Source: an uncultured Oscillospiraceae bacterium (lineage in GTDB: Bacteria > Bacillota > Clostridia > Oscillospirales > Oscillospiraceae). From it: a DNA stretch of 42,089 nucleotides. Below are positions 16,760-24,095 of the stretch, in pieces (position 1 is the stretch's first letter; each line of letters starts with the position of its first letter). The position numbers and the translations under genes are program-made. The notes under the pieces were generated by a model. The model searched no databases. It had not been told where the DNA came from and saw only the letters and a program-made list of their open reading frames with translations. The stretch is from assembly GCA_947589545.1 (NCBI GenBank), contig CANQBA010000033.1:1-42089 (forward strand), written 5' to 3'.

Positions 16760-17478
16760 TGGACTATACGAACAGCCCTCTGGTGGCCTATACCAGACTG
16801 AGCCCCAACCACTCCGGGCAGCGGACCCACGCCATTGACCGCATTTCGCCCCACTGCGTCGTGGGCCAGTGTACCGTGGAGACCCTGGGCGAGATATTCG
16901 CCCCGACCTCCAAAAAGGCGTCCTCCAACTACGGCATCGGCAAGGACGGCAGGGTCGGAATGTACGTCGAGGAGGCGAACCGCTCCTGGTGTACGTCCTC
17001 CAACGCCAACGACCAGCGGGCCGTCACCATCGAGTGTGCCAGCGACACCTTCCACCCCTACGCCATGACGGACGCCGTCTACGCCTCCCTCATCGAGCTT
17101 TGCGCGGATATATGCCGCCGCAACGGGAAGACGAAGCTCCTCTGGCTGGGCGACAAGGACACGACCCTCGCCTACGAGCCGAAGGAGGGCGAGATGGTCC
17201 TAACCGTCCACCGCTGGTTTGCCAACAAGTCCTGCCCCGGCGACTGGCTCTACGCCCGGCTCCCGGACCTGGCGGTGCGGGTGACGGCGGCCCTCGCCCC
17301 GGTTGTCCGTTTGGACAACACCCCCTCCGCCTGGGCGAAGGAGGCCGTGGATTGGGCGGTGGGCGCCGGCATCATGGCTGGCGGGAGCGGCGGGGACCTC
17401 ATGCTGCACAGCCCCGTCACCCGTGAGCAGCTTTGCGTATTTCTCCACCGTTACCGCGAGCTGTATGGGAAAATGTGA
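16759..17478 (+). CDS. Phage lysin: N-acetylmuramoyl-L-alanine amidase with SLH-like C-terminus
   Basis: 239 residues from ATG 16759; GTG 16756 is also possible. The N-terminal ~175 residues are an amidase-2 type domain that cleaves the amide between muramic acid and the stem peptide. Likely zinc ligands are the His of RISPHCVVGQ, the His of LTVHRWFANK and the Cys of SCPGDW. The Glu of AVTIECASD lies in a conserved strand. After about residue 190, SAWAKEAVDWAVGAGIMAGG and PVTREQLCVFLHRYREL match one S-layer-homology repeat, a cell-wall-binding module. It is coupled to the holin and ends the late operon. Confidence 0.92.
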   Translation: MDYTNSPLVAYTRLSPNHSGQRTHAIDRISPHCVVGQCTVETLGEIFAPTSKKASSNYGIGKDGRVGMYVEEANRSWCTSSNANDQRAVTIECASDTFHPYAMTDAVYASLIELCADICRRNGKTKLLWLGDKDTTLAYEPKEGEMVLTVHRWFANKSCPGDWLYARLPDLAVRVTAALAPVVRLDNTPSAWAKEAVDWAVGAGIMAGGSGGDLMLHSPVTREQLCVFLHRYRELYGKM

Positions 17479-17520
17479 GGAAAAAACGCTGTTTTTCGTG
17501 ATTTTTCACCCGTTCTTGCC

Positions 17521-17574
17521 TTGACTGTTTCCTTTTTTTGAGTGATAGATTGTCTGCGCCCTTTTCGGGCAGAC
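17521..17574 (+). promoter_or_regulatory. Possible integrase promoter and leader hairpin
   Basis: TTGACT (17521-17526) and an extended -10-like TGATAGATT (17543-17551) are present with a 19-base spacer, longer than ideal. A bulged hairpin follows (GTCTG and CCC pairing with GGGCAGAC, 17552-17574) before the AAGGAGG of the integrase. Expression separate from the late operon would be expected for an integrase, but the match is only moderate. Confidence 0.35.
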
Positions 17575-17599
17575 TATTCTCACAAGGAGGAAACATTTT

Positions 17600-18622
17600 A
17601 TGGAAGCCAAAGTAATAACCCCGGAGGTCATTTCGGACTTTCGGAACGCGCTGGACGCGCTGGGCCGTAGCGTCCACACCGTCACCCGGTATCTCTTTGA
17701 CGTCACGTCCTTTGCCCGGTTTCTGGACGGGCGCGAGGCCACGGCGGAGGCGACACGGGAATTTCGGGACAGTTTAATGCTCCGAGGCTACGCGCCCGGC
17801 AGCGTCAACACCAAGCTCGCGTCGCTCTTCTCCTTCTTCCACAGCCTGGGCTGGGAGGGCTGCGAGACGCCCCGCGTCCTCATCCAGAAGGACGCCTATA
17901 TCTCCGAGGACGCGGAGCTTACGATGGAGGAGTACCGCAAGCTCCTGGCCGCCGCCCGCAGTCCGCGTGACCGGCTGATCCTGGAGACCCTGGGCGGCAC
18001 AGGCATCCGCGTGTCGGAGCTGCGCTATTTCACTTTAGAGGACGTGCGGAAACGCGACATCCGCGTCCAGTGTAAGCGCAAGATCCGCCGCATCATGATT
18101 CCGGAGGCGCTGGGGCGCCTGCTGGAGGACTACGCCGCGGAGCAGGGCATCACCTCCGGCGTCATTTTCCGCCGAAAGAACGGCGGAGCGCTTGACCGGG
18201 TCGCTATCTGGCGGCTCATGAAGGCGGCGGGAAGACGCGCAGGGCTCCTCGCCTCCAAGGTCCACCCCCACAACCTGCGGAAGCTCTTCGCCCGGACGTT
18301 TCTTGAAAACGGCGGGACGCTGGAGCAGCTGTGCGACGTGCTGGGGCACAGCAACCTGGACACGACACGAATCTATATAAAGACCAGCGGCGCGGAGCAT
18401 CGCCGGATCGTGGAAGGGCTGGGCCTCGTCCCATGTCAAGAGGAGGAACCGGAGACAGAACCGGCAGCGGAGCCGGAGGAAGCCGAAACGGAGGACGGGG
18501 ATTCGGAGGACGCGGAAAAGCCGGGATTCTCCGTCAAGACTGGCACAAAACCGCACGGCGCGAAAAAGCCCCTCCCACGTCGTAAAAACAAACGCAGGAA
18601 GGGCAAAAGGGCAAAAAAATAA
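17600..18622 (+). CDS. int: Tyrosine integrase
   Basis: 340 residues. An N-terminal core-binding SAM-like domain (about 1-95, with TVTRYLFDVTSFARFLDGRE) precedes the catalytic domain. Catalytic residues are visible: Arg in GTGIRVSELRYF, Lys in VQCKRKIRRIMIP, HxxR in HPHNLRKLFA, His in LGHSNLDTTRIYI and the following Tyr. It resembles XerD/phage integrases. Unusual is a ~60-residue tail after VEGLGLVPCQ that is first strongly acidic and then very basic (PRRKNKRRKGKRAKK); this could be an extra DNA-contact arm. AAGGAGG precedes ATG 17600. It lies right after the lysis genes, so an attachment site is expected nearby, possibly in the structured region 18.6-19.8 kb. Confidence 0.93.
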   Translation: MEAKVITPEVISDFRNALDALGRSVHTVTRYLFDVTSFARFLDGREATAEATREFRDSLMLRGYAPGSVNTKLASLFSFFHSLGWEGCETPRVLIQKDAYISEDAELTMEEYRKLLAAARSPRDRLILETLGGTGIRVSELRYFTLEDVRKRDIRVQCKRKIRRIMIPEALGRLLEDYAAEQGITSGVIFRRKNGGALDRVAIWRLMKAAGRRAGLLASKVHPHNLRKLFARTFLENGGTLEQLCDVLGHSNLDTTRIYIKTSGAEHRRIVEGLGLVPCQEEEPETEPAAEPEEAETEDGDSEDAEKPGFSVKTGTKPHGAKKPLPRRKNKRRKGKRAKK

Positions 18623-18688
18623 CGCAACATTATAGATATAATGTTACGCACGTCCGGCGGGAAAGCGCAAGCCTCACGAAATTCTTCG
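18613..18688 (-). ncRNA. Putative short minus-strand RNA downstream of integrase
   Basis: A consensus promoter (18722-18695) would start transcription near 18688, and the palindrome 18645-18626 followed by seven T (18619-18613) would stop it, giving about 75 nt. A small ACGAA/TTCGT hairpin lies near the 5' end. The 3' end lies at the tail of the integrase gene in antisense, which suggests possible control of int mRNA. No ORF of note. This is inference from promoter plus terminator. Confidence 0.45.
18626..18645. repeat. Palindrome copy 1 (AACATTATA ga TATAATGTT)
   Basis: Two 9-bp arms with a 2-base centre start four bases after the integrase stop. The same palindrome occurs once more at 18933-18952 in the opposite sense of its centre. 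On the minus strand it is followed by a T-rich run (18619-18613), so it can act there as a terminator hairpin. It could also be an integrase or regulator binding site. Confidence 0.7.
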
Positions 18689-18694
18689 TCACCT

Positions 18695-18722
18695 ATTATA
18701 GACGATTTGAACAAATTGTCAA
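18695..18722 (-). promoter_or_regulatory. Consensus sigma-A type promoter, minus strand
   Basis: TTGACA (18722-18717) and TATAAT (18700-18695), both perfect hexamers, separated by 16 bases. It points back toward the 3' end of the integrase gene and has no protein gene in front of it. Confidence 0.72.
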
Positions 18723-18764
18723 GAGCGGATGAGGAATTTCGATAAAATTTTCTTCCGGATACAT

Positions 18765-18839
18765 AAAAAAGGCACGCCGCGACACGCCCTCGGGCTGTTT
18801 CAAAAAAATGGAACAGCGGAGAGCGCGTCGCGGCGTGCC
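18765..18839 (-). terminator. Long GC-rich two-storey hairpin with minus-strand T run
   Basis: Stem 18771-18787 pairs with 18823-18839 over 17 positions with a single mismatch (GGCACGCCGCGAC core). An inner 7-bp stem (18795-18801 with 18810-18816) closes an A-rich loop. Read on the minus strand the hairpin is followed at once by six T (18770-18765), a rho-independent terminator layout, although the structure is longer than usual and could be the body of a structured RNA. Confidence 0.6.
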
Positions 18840-18932
18840 CAAAAGTGTTCACTTCGTCAAAGTGTAAAGACGAGAAAGGCCCCGGAACGCCGTCCGGGGG
18901 GTCTTCGACACCCTTCGAGTTAAGCCGCATGA

Positions 18933-18952
18933 AACATTATATCTATAATGTT
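18933..18952. repeat. Palindrome copy 2 (AACATTATA tc TATAATGTT)
   Basis: Same 9-bp arms as at 18626-18645 with the centre reversed; here the arms extend to 11 perfect pairs (GAAACATTATA / TATAATGTTTC, 18931-18954). Together the two copies bracket about 290 bases containing the minus-strand promoter and the large hairpin. Confidence 0.7.
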
Positions 18953-18983
18953 TCGTACCCCGGTGGGGAGGGGCAGGTCATCG

Positions 18984-19365
18984 AAATCCGCCGCGGCGTT
19001 TTTGTTCATTTTGACGGAGAAATTCACGCTCCGCCTCAGAATTGGCAAATGTCACGGCACGTCAGTGGTAGATATGGGGCGTTGCCGATGCCGCCTACTC
19101 TCTGGCGGTCTTGTGTGTCAAGCAGAATACGGCAAGGCTCAGGATGCTGACGGTTGTCGCATCCGTTTTGTTTATGGGGACTTGACCGACGCTTCAACTC
19201 GTCGCTCCCGGCCCCGTAGACGCAGGGGTCAAAATCCGCCGCGACCTTCTTGCCTGTTCTGACGGAGCGGTTCGCTCTACTTCTCCGAAACGGCAAGCGC
19301 CACGGCACGTCAGTGGTAAGCATACGGCATTGCCGATTTATCCCGCCGTCTGGCTGTCCTTGCCC
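18984..19365. repeat. Degenerate tandem repeat with 248-bp period (noncoding region)
   Basis: Sequence from 18984 (AAATCCGCCGCG) recurs from 19232 with the same order of blocks: GACGGAG, then CACGGCACGTCAGTGGTA identical over 18 bases (19053-19070 and 19301-19318), then TTGCCGAT and a CCGCC-CTCTGGC-like block. The second unit is shorter or more diverged at its end. No convincing gene is seen in 18,960-19,520; open frames on the minus strand look like a by-product of composition. Confidence 0.6.
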
Positions 19366-19538
19366 GTACACGGGGACTTTAAGTTTGGCAATGTCAGGGT
19401 TTGCGAGTATGTCGCACCCTGACTTATTTTTTCGGCGGCTTGCGGAGACCTCGGTTTTCGCTTCTGCATATAGCAACTCTGATACAAGGAAACAGGGGAA
19501 CGGCAGACGGGAAAACTCCACCCCGCACCGGCGTGACA

Positions 19539-19599
19539 GAGGGACGGTTCTTTAGTCACACCTCCGCTGCGCTTCGGTGGTACAAAAAAACCGTCCCTC
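19539..19599. repeat. GGGACGGTT-type hairpin element 1
   Basis: GAGGGACGGTT (19539-19549) pairs perfectly with AACCGTCCCTC (19589-19599). An inner stem ACCtCCG/CGGtGGT lies within. A related hairpin follows at 19643-19691. Elements of this look are, to my knowledge, scattered in clostridial genomes and behave like miniature non-autonomous repeats; here the pair fills most of 19,530-19,700. Confidence 0.6.
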
Positions 19600-19642
19600 A
19601 GTCCCGCGGGAAAGTGTTCCGTGACTGAGTAGGTGGGACAGT

Positions 19643-19691
19643 GGGGACGGTTTCGCTGTAGCACCGCAGGTGTGACTGCGGAACCGTCCCC
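19643..19691. repeat. GGGGACGGTT-type hairpin element 2
   Basis: GGGGACGGTT (19643-19652) pairs with AACCGTCCCC (19682-19691); outside, GACAGT and ATGTC can extend the pairing with a bulge. The 19,700-19,833 stretch after it holds only the AGGAGGTT ribosome site of the pilin-like gene. Confidence 0.6.
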
Positions 19692-19833
19692 ATGTCACAC
19701 CGGCGAACAATAGACGCGAAAACCCTACCCCCGTCAACGTCCCCATGTAGAGGCCGCCTCTCTTTGCAGGCCGCAACCCGGTAGAACACGGCAGGACCGT
19801 TTTCTATACAAAAAACTTAGGAGGTTTAATCAG

Positions 19834-21258
19834 ATGAAAAGAAATTCTTCAAAACCCAAGCGCCGCTACGGTGACGCCGGCTTTACGCTGGTGGAGCTGG
19901 TGGTGGTCATCGCCGTCCTCGCCATTCTCGCGGGCGTGGGCGCGGTGGCCTACACGGGGTACATAGAGTACGCCAAAAAGGGACAGGACAGGGCAACCGT
20001 GGGCGAAATCATGCACGCGCTGGAGCTGGCAGACTACAACGATCCCTCACTTTTCGAGGAAGGCAAACCGAAAACAATTTATCTCACGACAGATAATGGG
20101 TTAATAAGCTTCGATTTAGAGGAAGCCCTGAAAGACACCTTCGGCGACGACCTGAGCAGCGTAAAGCTAACCGGAAATTGGGACAGCGCGGTTGATTGCT
20201 CGGAGCTTTCCGGGATTCTAAAAAATCAGGCTTTAACGGATTTACTGGACAAGACGGATTCCCAGATCAGTCAATATCTCGAGGCCGATGGCACGGCCAG
20301 CTTCGCAGGTCAAATGAGCGACTACTGGAAAGAGGTCGAGGATAAAGTAGCGCTTGCGGCGCAGGCTGGAAACAAAAACGCTATACAGGACATCATCGAA
20401 TACAGCAGTAGTAATGCCGCTGACATCGTGAGTAAATGGAACAGTAATGAATACTGGACTGATAAGAAAGGCGGTTATATAGATGTTGCCCGAAATCTGG
20501 CGTTCACCTCATATGTGGAGCAGAAGTACGGTGACAAGTACAAGAATGAGCTTGATTCATTAAATAGTGGTGCGCTCACTATTAATACCTATGATTTTAG
20601 CGAGGAATTAAAGAAGATTAGGGATGAATATATATCATGTGACGGTAGTCAGGCCGAAATCGACGCCAGGGCTTTTCTTGGGCTGATGGAAGCGGGAGGC
20701 ACTCTGAAAAATGCAGACGGCACCTTTCCGACAGACGAGGAGATCATGCCGAGGCTTCGCTCCGTCGTTAGCGCGACTTCCGCTATACTTGATAAGAGCG
20801 TGGACGCCACAACCTTATCAGGCAAATTGCCGACAACAGGCAAGTGTGTTGCAATTACCGCCACTAAGAGAAATGGCATAATCACATTCAACGATCTTGG
20901 CGATCTCAACCCGAGGAAAGACAGCGCTGGGAGCGGTGAGACTGGTGAAACTTGCAGCGAATCGCATACTCCAACGATTACAGTCGATTCGACAACAAAA
21001 GAAATAAATATTGTCATCTGCTCAAAGGATGAGGCATACAGATCCTGCACCATTAGCAAGATTGACAGTGCTGATAAAATCGTTGTACTTACGCCTTTTG
21101 CTGACAATGGCGATGAATTTGTTGACGTTTCCGGGACTACTATTACCGCCAAAAAAGCCGGCACTACGACCCTTACATTAAAAATGACACTTCAAGATCC
21201 CAATTGGGTTGAAGAGGATCAGACCATTAACGTCACCGTTCATGTGACCGTCCACTAA
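19834..21258 (+). CDS. Large type IV pilin-like (pseudopilin) protein
   Basis: 474 residues. A basic leader ends at Gly16 and is followed by FTLVELVVVIAVLAILAGVG, the classic prepilin site with Phe at +1 and Glu at +5, so prepilin peptidase should cut it and the helix would anchor it in a pilus or membrane. The soluble part is very long for a pilin (most are 120-200). It has six cysteines, a helical middle, and a C-terminal ~80 residues (DVSGTTITAKKAGTTTLTLK) like a bacterial Ig-like (Big2) domain. Codon use changes: the helix region is GC-rich, the rest clearly AT-richer than the phage genes. No assembly ATPase or peptidase is in the window, so it must use machinery elsewhere. AGGAGG precedes ATG 19834. 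Confidence 0.82.
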   Translation: MKRNSSKPKRRYGDAGFTLVELVVVIAVLAILAGVGAVAYTGYIEYAKKGQDRATVGEIMHALELADYNDPSLFEEGKPKTIYLTTDNGLISFDLEEALKDTFGDDLSSVKLTGNWDSAVDCSELSGILKNQALTDLLDKTDSQISQYLEADGTASFAGQMSDYWKEVEDKVALAAQAGNKNAIQDIIEYSSSNAADIVSKWNSNEYWTDKKGGYIDVARNLAFTSYVEQKYGDKYKNELDSLNSGALTINTYDFSEELKKIRDEYISCDGSQAEIDARAFLGLMEAGGTLKNADGTFPTDEEIMPRLRSVVSATSAILDKSVDATTLSGKLPTTGKCVAITATKRNGIITFNDLGDLNPRKDSAGSGETGETCSESHTPTITVDSTTKEINIVICSKDEAYRSCTISKIDSADKIVVLTPFADNGDEFVDVSGTTITAKKAGTTTLTLKMTLQDPNWVEEDQTINVTVHVTVH

Positions 21259-21356
21259 TTTTTACACAAAAGATTATATTGTTTTTTCAGCGGTATGCTT
21301 GGGGTAGGGTGGTTTGGGAAATTATAAAGGGGGTGGTTCCAAAGACCTGATTTTGC

Positions 21357-21375
21357 TTTCGCGTTTATCGCGAAA
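21357..21375. other. Small hairpin in the leader of the secreted-protein operon
   Basis: TTTCGCG (21357-21363) pairs with CGCGAAA (21369-21375) around a 5-base loop, about 55 bases before ATG 21430. No T run follows, so it is not a simple terminator. The 171-base gap between the pilin-like gene and the next gene holds no ORF. Confidence 0.35.
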
Positions 21376-21429
21376 CCGATAGAGCATCCAAATAAACCTC
21401 AAAACTTTATTTAAAAAAGGAGAATTACA

Positions 21430-22827
21430 ATGAAACAGTTTAAGAAAATCATTGGCGTTTTTCTTGCAGGAATGATGCTCGTCTCTCTGTTTACTGTAAG
21501 CGCATTTGCTGCATCTGATGACGATACCCCGGAAGCAATTGTTTTCTTTGCGGGTACGACAACAACCAACACATCATACGCCACTCTCAGCGAGGCTATA
21601 ACCGCCGCGAATGCCAGTACGGATACAACAAACACCATCTATCTTTTGAAAGACGCAGCCCTCTCTACATCCATAGGGATTGCGTCCAATGTTACTCTTG
21701 TCGTTCCGACAAGTTCTAACTATCAAAAGGACAGCACCACGGGGGGAAGCAACGTCACAGATAACGGCGACCCTAATGGGAACCCTTACGCCACTTTGAC
21801 CATTAACGCGAACGTGTCTTTCACTGTAAGAGGTACTCTTCTTGTTGCCGGTAACCAGCAGGGAATACAGTCCAGAACAGGATTTCGCACCGGCGATTAT
21901 GGGCAGGTTGTTCTCAAGGACGGGGCAAGACTCAATATTTCGAGCGGTGGGAAGCTCTATGCCCGCGGCGAAATAACGGGAACCGGCACGGTAACGGCAA
22001 ACTCCGGAAGCACAGTTTATCAGCGCTTCCAAATCGCTGACTGGCGCGGCGGCACGGCGTCCAGAAACGCCTACAATGCCAAAGTATTTCCGTTTAATCT
22101 TTTCAGTCTCGGCGGGATTTCCGCGAAAACCGTCTATAATGCCGGTTCTAATTTGAATGGGCAGGGTTTCTTCACGATTTACGGAATCGGGCAGCCTCTT
22201 AACATTCCTTATATATCCAATGGAACCAGTGCAAACGCGCCTCTGCATTTCACCGACGATGAGGGCAGTATTCAGTTCACCACAAACGGCGATTTGACCA
22301 CCATTGAGATCAACGGTGCCCATATAGCCACAGGCAATCTCACCTTCTCTGCGTTCGGCTACAGCTTCAGTAGCGCCGGCCTTGACTGTCCCTTTGGCTA
22401 CAACACCAAAGTAAAGCTGAATTCCGGTTCTACTTTGGCTGTCGATACAAAGCTTAAGCTGTTGCCGGGATTCGATATTGAAGTTGGGTCCGGCGCAACT
22501 ATCAATGTGGCCTCTGGCGCGGCCATGTACTTCTACGGAGCCGATGCCTATAAATCCACTTACTTTTTCAAAAAAGTGCCTGATGATATTCCTCTCAACT
22601 GGACATACTCCGCAGCCGCTACCTTGACCAACAAAGGCGGCACGGTAAATAATGCGGGCACTATCGCCAGCACCGACCCGAACTTTGACAACGTGGACGG
22701 CTTCAAGGCGGCCGAATCCGAACCGAGCGTGGACATTCTGGAGTACAACCAGTCTACCAGCAAGACTGAAACGGCCTATTTCTACCTCGGCACTCCCGAT
22801 ACCAGCACCCCCACCCCCGCTGCATGA
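21430..22827 (+). CDS. Secreted beta-rich surface protein
   Basis: 465 residues. A signal peptide is clear: KKIIGVFLAGMMLVSLFTVS followed by AFA, a probable signal-peptidase site before ASDDD. The mature part is rich in Gly, Asn, Ser and Thr with many short strands, for example VLKDGARLNISSGGKLYARG and LKLLPGFDIEVGSGATINVA, the look of a right-handed beta-helix. There is no LPXTG or SLH anchor; the end is TPDTSTPTPAA. An AAAGGAG site precedes ATG 21430. The stop overlaps the next start (ATGA), tying it to two small membrane proteins. Function is unknown; adhesion or surface coating are guesses. Confidence 0.72.
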   Translation: MKQFKKIIGVFLAGMMLVSLFTVSAFAASDDDTPEAIVFFAGTTTTNTSYATLSEAITAANASTDTTNTIYLLKDAALSTSIGIASNVTLVVPTSSNYQKDSTTGGSNVTDNGDPNGNPYATLTINANVSFTVRGTLLVAGNQQGIQSRTGFRTGDYGQVVLKDGARLNISSGGKLYARGEITGTGTVTANSGSTVYQRFQIADWRGGTASRNAYNAKVFPFNLFSLGGISAKTVYNAGSNLNGQGFFTIYGIGQPLNIPYISNGTSANAPLHFTDDEGSIQFTTNGDLTTIEINGAHIATGNLTFSAFGYSFSSAGLDCPFGYNTKVKLNSGSTLAVDTKLKLLPGFDIEVGSGATINVASGAAMYFYGADAYKSTYFFKKVPDDIPLNWTYSAAATLTNKGGTVNNAGTIASTDPNFDNVDGFKAAESEPSVDILEYNQSTSKTETAYFYLGTPDTSTPTPAA

Positions 22828-23192
22828 TTCCCACCACTAACCGCACACAACCCACAAATACTGAGGGCCAGGTACACGCAAGGCTATACCTGGCCCTCGC
22901 CGTGGGCACGCAGATTTTAAGTCTCCTGGACTTCATCTACACCACCGTGGGCCTCCGGCTCATTCCGGGGAGCTTTGAGATGAACCCCTTCTTCGGCGGA
23001 ATCCTCGGCACCCCCTGGGCCACGCTGGGGCTGAAGTTCGTCCTCATCCCCGCGTCACTCTGGCTCCTCTACCACTTCCGCCGCCGCCCCCTGGCGCGCT
23101 TCGGCCTGTGGCTCTGCTTCCTCGCCTACCTCGCCTTCGACGCCTTCGCCCTCTACATAGTCCTGACCTACTGGCGGGAGGTGCTGGCATGA
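22824..23192 (+). CDS. Small membrane protein, DUF5658-like (copy 1)
   Basis: 122 residues with three predicted membrane spans (about 22-45, 64-82, 92-115). The signature DFIYTTVGLRLIPGSFEMNP (Asp, then Thr, then Glu-x-Asn-Pro) recalls the DUF5658 family; function unknown. ATG 22824 overlaps the stop of the secreted protein. It is clearly homologous to the next gene: shared HARLYL, LLDF-Y, NPFF and RPLAR-GLWLCF blocks in the same order, so this is a tandem duplication. Confidence 0.7.
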   Translation: MIPTTNRTQPTNTEGQVHARLYLALAVGTQILSLLDFIYTTVGLRLIPGSFEMNPFFGGILGTPWATLGLKFVLIPASLWLLYHFRRRPLARFGLWLCFLAYLAFDAFALYIVLTYWREVLA

Positions 23193-23560
23193 TCGCGCAG
23201 AAGGACAAGCCCGGCGTGAAGCGCCCCCGCGAGAGCCGGATACACGCAAGGCTTTACCTGGTCCTCGCGGCAGTCACCTACGCGCTGAACCTCCTGGACT
23301 TCGCCTACACCGTCTTCGGCCTTGAGCGTCTGCCGGGGATGCAGGAGGGGAACCCCTTCTTCGCCATGCTGCTCCGGGCGCCGTGGCTGGCGGCGGCGTA
23401 CAAGCTGCTGGTGATACCCACGGCGTTTTACGTCATGTACCGCTTCCGGAGCCGGCCCCTGGCCCGCGCGGGGCTGTGGCTGTGCTTCACCATCTTCGCC
23501 GTCCTCGGTGTCAAGGCCGCCTATATGCTCATTACATACCGCCAGTACTTCTTCCCGTAA
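23189..23560 (+). CDS. Small membrane protein, DUF5658-like (copy 2)
   Basis: 123 residues, ATG overlapping the previous stop (ATGA). Three predicted spans. It keeps the blocks of copy 1 (RIHARLYLVLAAVTYALNLL, DFAYTVFGLERLPG, GNPFF, SRPLARAGLWLCF), but Glu of the E-x-NP motif sits in QEGNP. The two copies differ at roughly half of positions, so the duplication is old and both have been kept. A terminator follows within 20 bases. Possible roles are anchoring, export or immunity for the secreted protein, none of them shown. Confidence 0.7.
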   Translation: MIAQKDKPGVKRPRESRIHARLYLVLAAVTYALNLLDFAYTVFGLERLPGMQEGNPFFAMLLRAPWLAAAYKLLVIPTAFYVMYRFRSRPLARAGLWLCFTIFAVLGVKAAYMLITYRQYFFP

Positions 23561-23577
23561 CACATACCTCCTTTCAC

Positions 23578-23612
23578 CCCCGCCCGCCCCAAAAGCGGAC
23601 GGGGATTTTTTT
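23578..23612 (+). terminator. Rho-independent terminator
   Basis: CCCCGCCCGC (23578-23587) pairs with GCGGACGGGG (23595-23604), nine of ten positions, followed by ATTTTTTT (23605-23612). It closes the secreted-protein/membrane-protein operon and separates it from the recombinase operon. Confidence 0.85.
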
Positions 23613-23690
23613 GTGGTTGGAGGTGCGACAAAGGGCGGGTGAACCCTCCGTATTATGAGGACAGACCGTCCTCGGAAAGGAGCGGGTCCC

Positions 23691-24095
23691 ATGACCGCCG
23701 AACAAATCAACCGCGTAAACGAGCTTTCGCGGCAAGGGCTGGGTTACAAGAGAATAGCGGCGCTGACAGGCATCCCCGCCAACACCGTCAAGACGCATTG
23801 CCGGAGGCACCCGGTCGGAGGCGGCAAGACGGAGAGGGCGGACGCATACTGCCGCCAGTGTGGAAAGCCCCTCACGCGGCAGCCGAAGCAAAAGCCCCGG
23901 AGGTTCTGCTCCGATGCCTGCCGGATGAAGTGGTGGAACGCCCACCCGGAGCAAATCAGGCGGAGGGCGTGGTACACCTTCGTCTGCCCACAGTGCGGAG
24001 AGGAGTTTCAAAGCTACGGGAACGCCCATCGGAAGTACTGTTCCCGGAAGTGCGCCGCCGACGCCAGACGGATGGGAGGCGGGAAGGGTGACTGA
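23691..24095 (+). CDS. HTH and zinc-ribbon DNA-binding protein of the recombinase operon
   Basis: 134 residues from ATG 23691, which follows AAAGGAG; the frame is open further upstream but lacks a site. Residues ~1-40 form a helix-turn-helix (INRVNELSRQGLGYKRIAAL then TGIPANTVKTHCRRH). Two Cys4-type ribbons follow: CRQCGKPL with FCSDACRMKWW, and CPQCGEEF with YCSRKCAADARR. Such proteins are often named sigma-like HTH proteins, but no polymerase-binding region is seen. It is first in a chain of five overlapping genes and overlaps the next by 8 bases. A DNA-site accessory or regulatory role is inferred. Confidence 0.78.
   Translation: MTAEQINRVNELSRQGLGYKRIAALTGIPANTVKTHCRRHPVGGGKTERADAYCRQCGKPLTRQPKQKPRRFCSDACRMKWWNAHPEQIRRRAWYTFVCPQCGEEFQSYGNAHRKYCSRKCAADARRMGGGKGD

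Noticed and set aside
19036-19521. 161-codon minus-strand open frame across the 248-bp repeat
   Set aside because: Covers both repeat units and hairpin-rich DNA, Arg/Cys-rich without a domain; more likely the translated face of a repeated noncoding element.
21259-21429. Possible riboswitch in the leader of the secreted-protein gene
   Set aside because: Only one small hairpin is visible and I do not recognise any conserved aptamer core.
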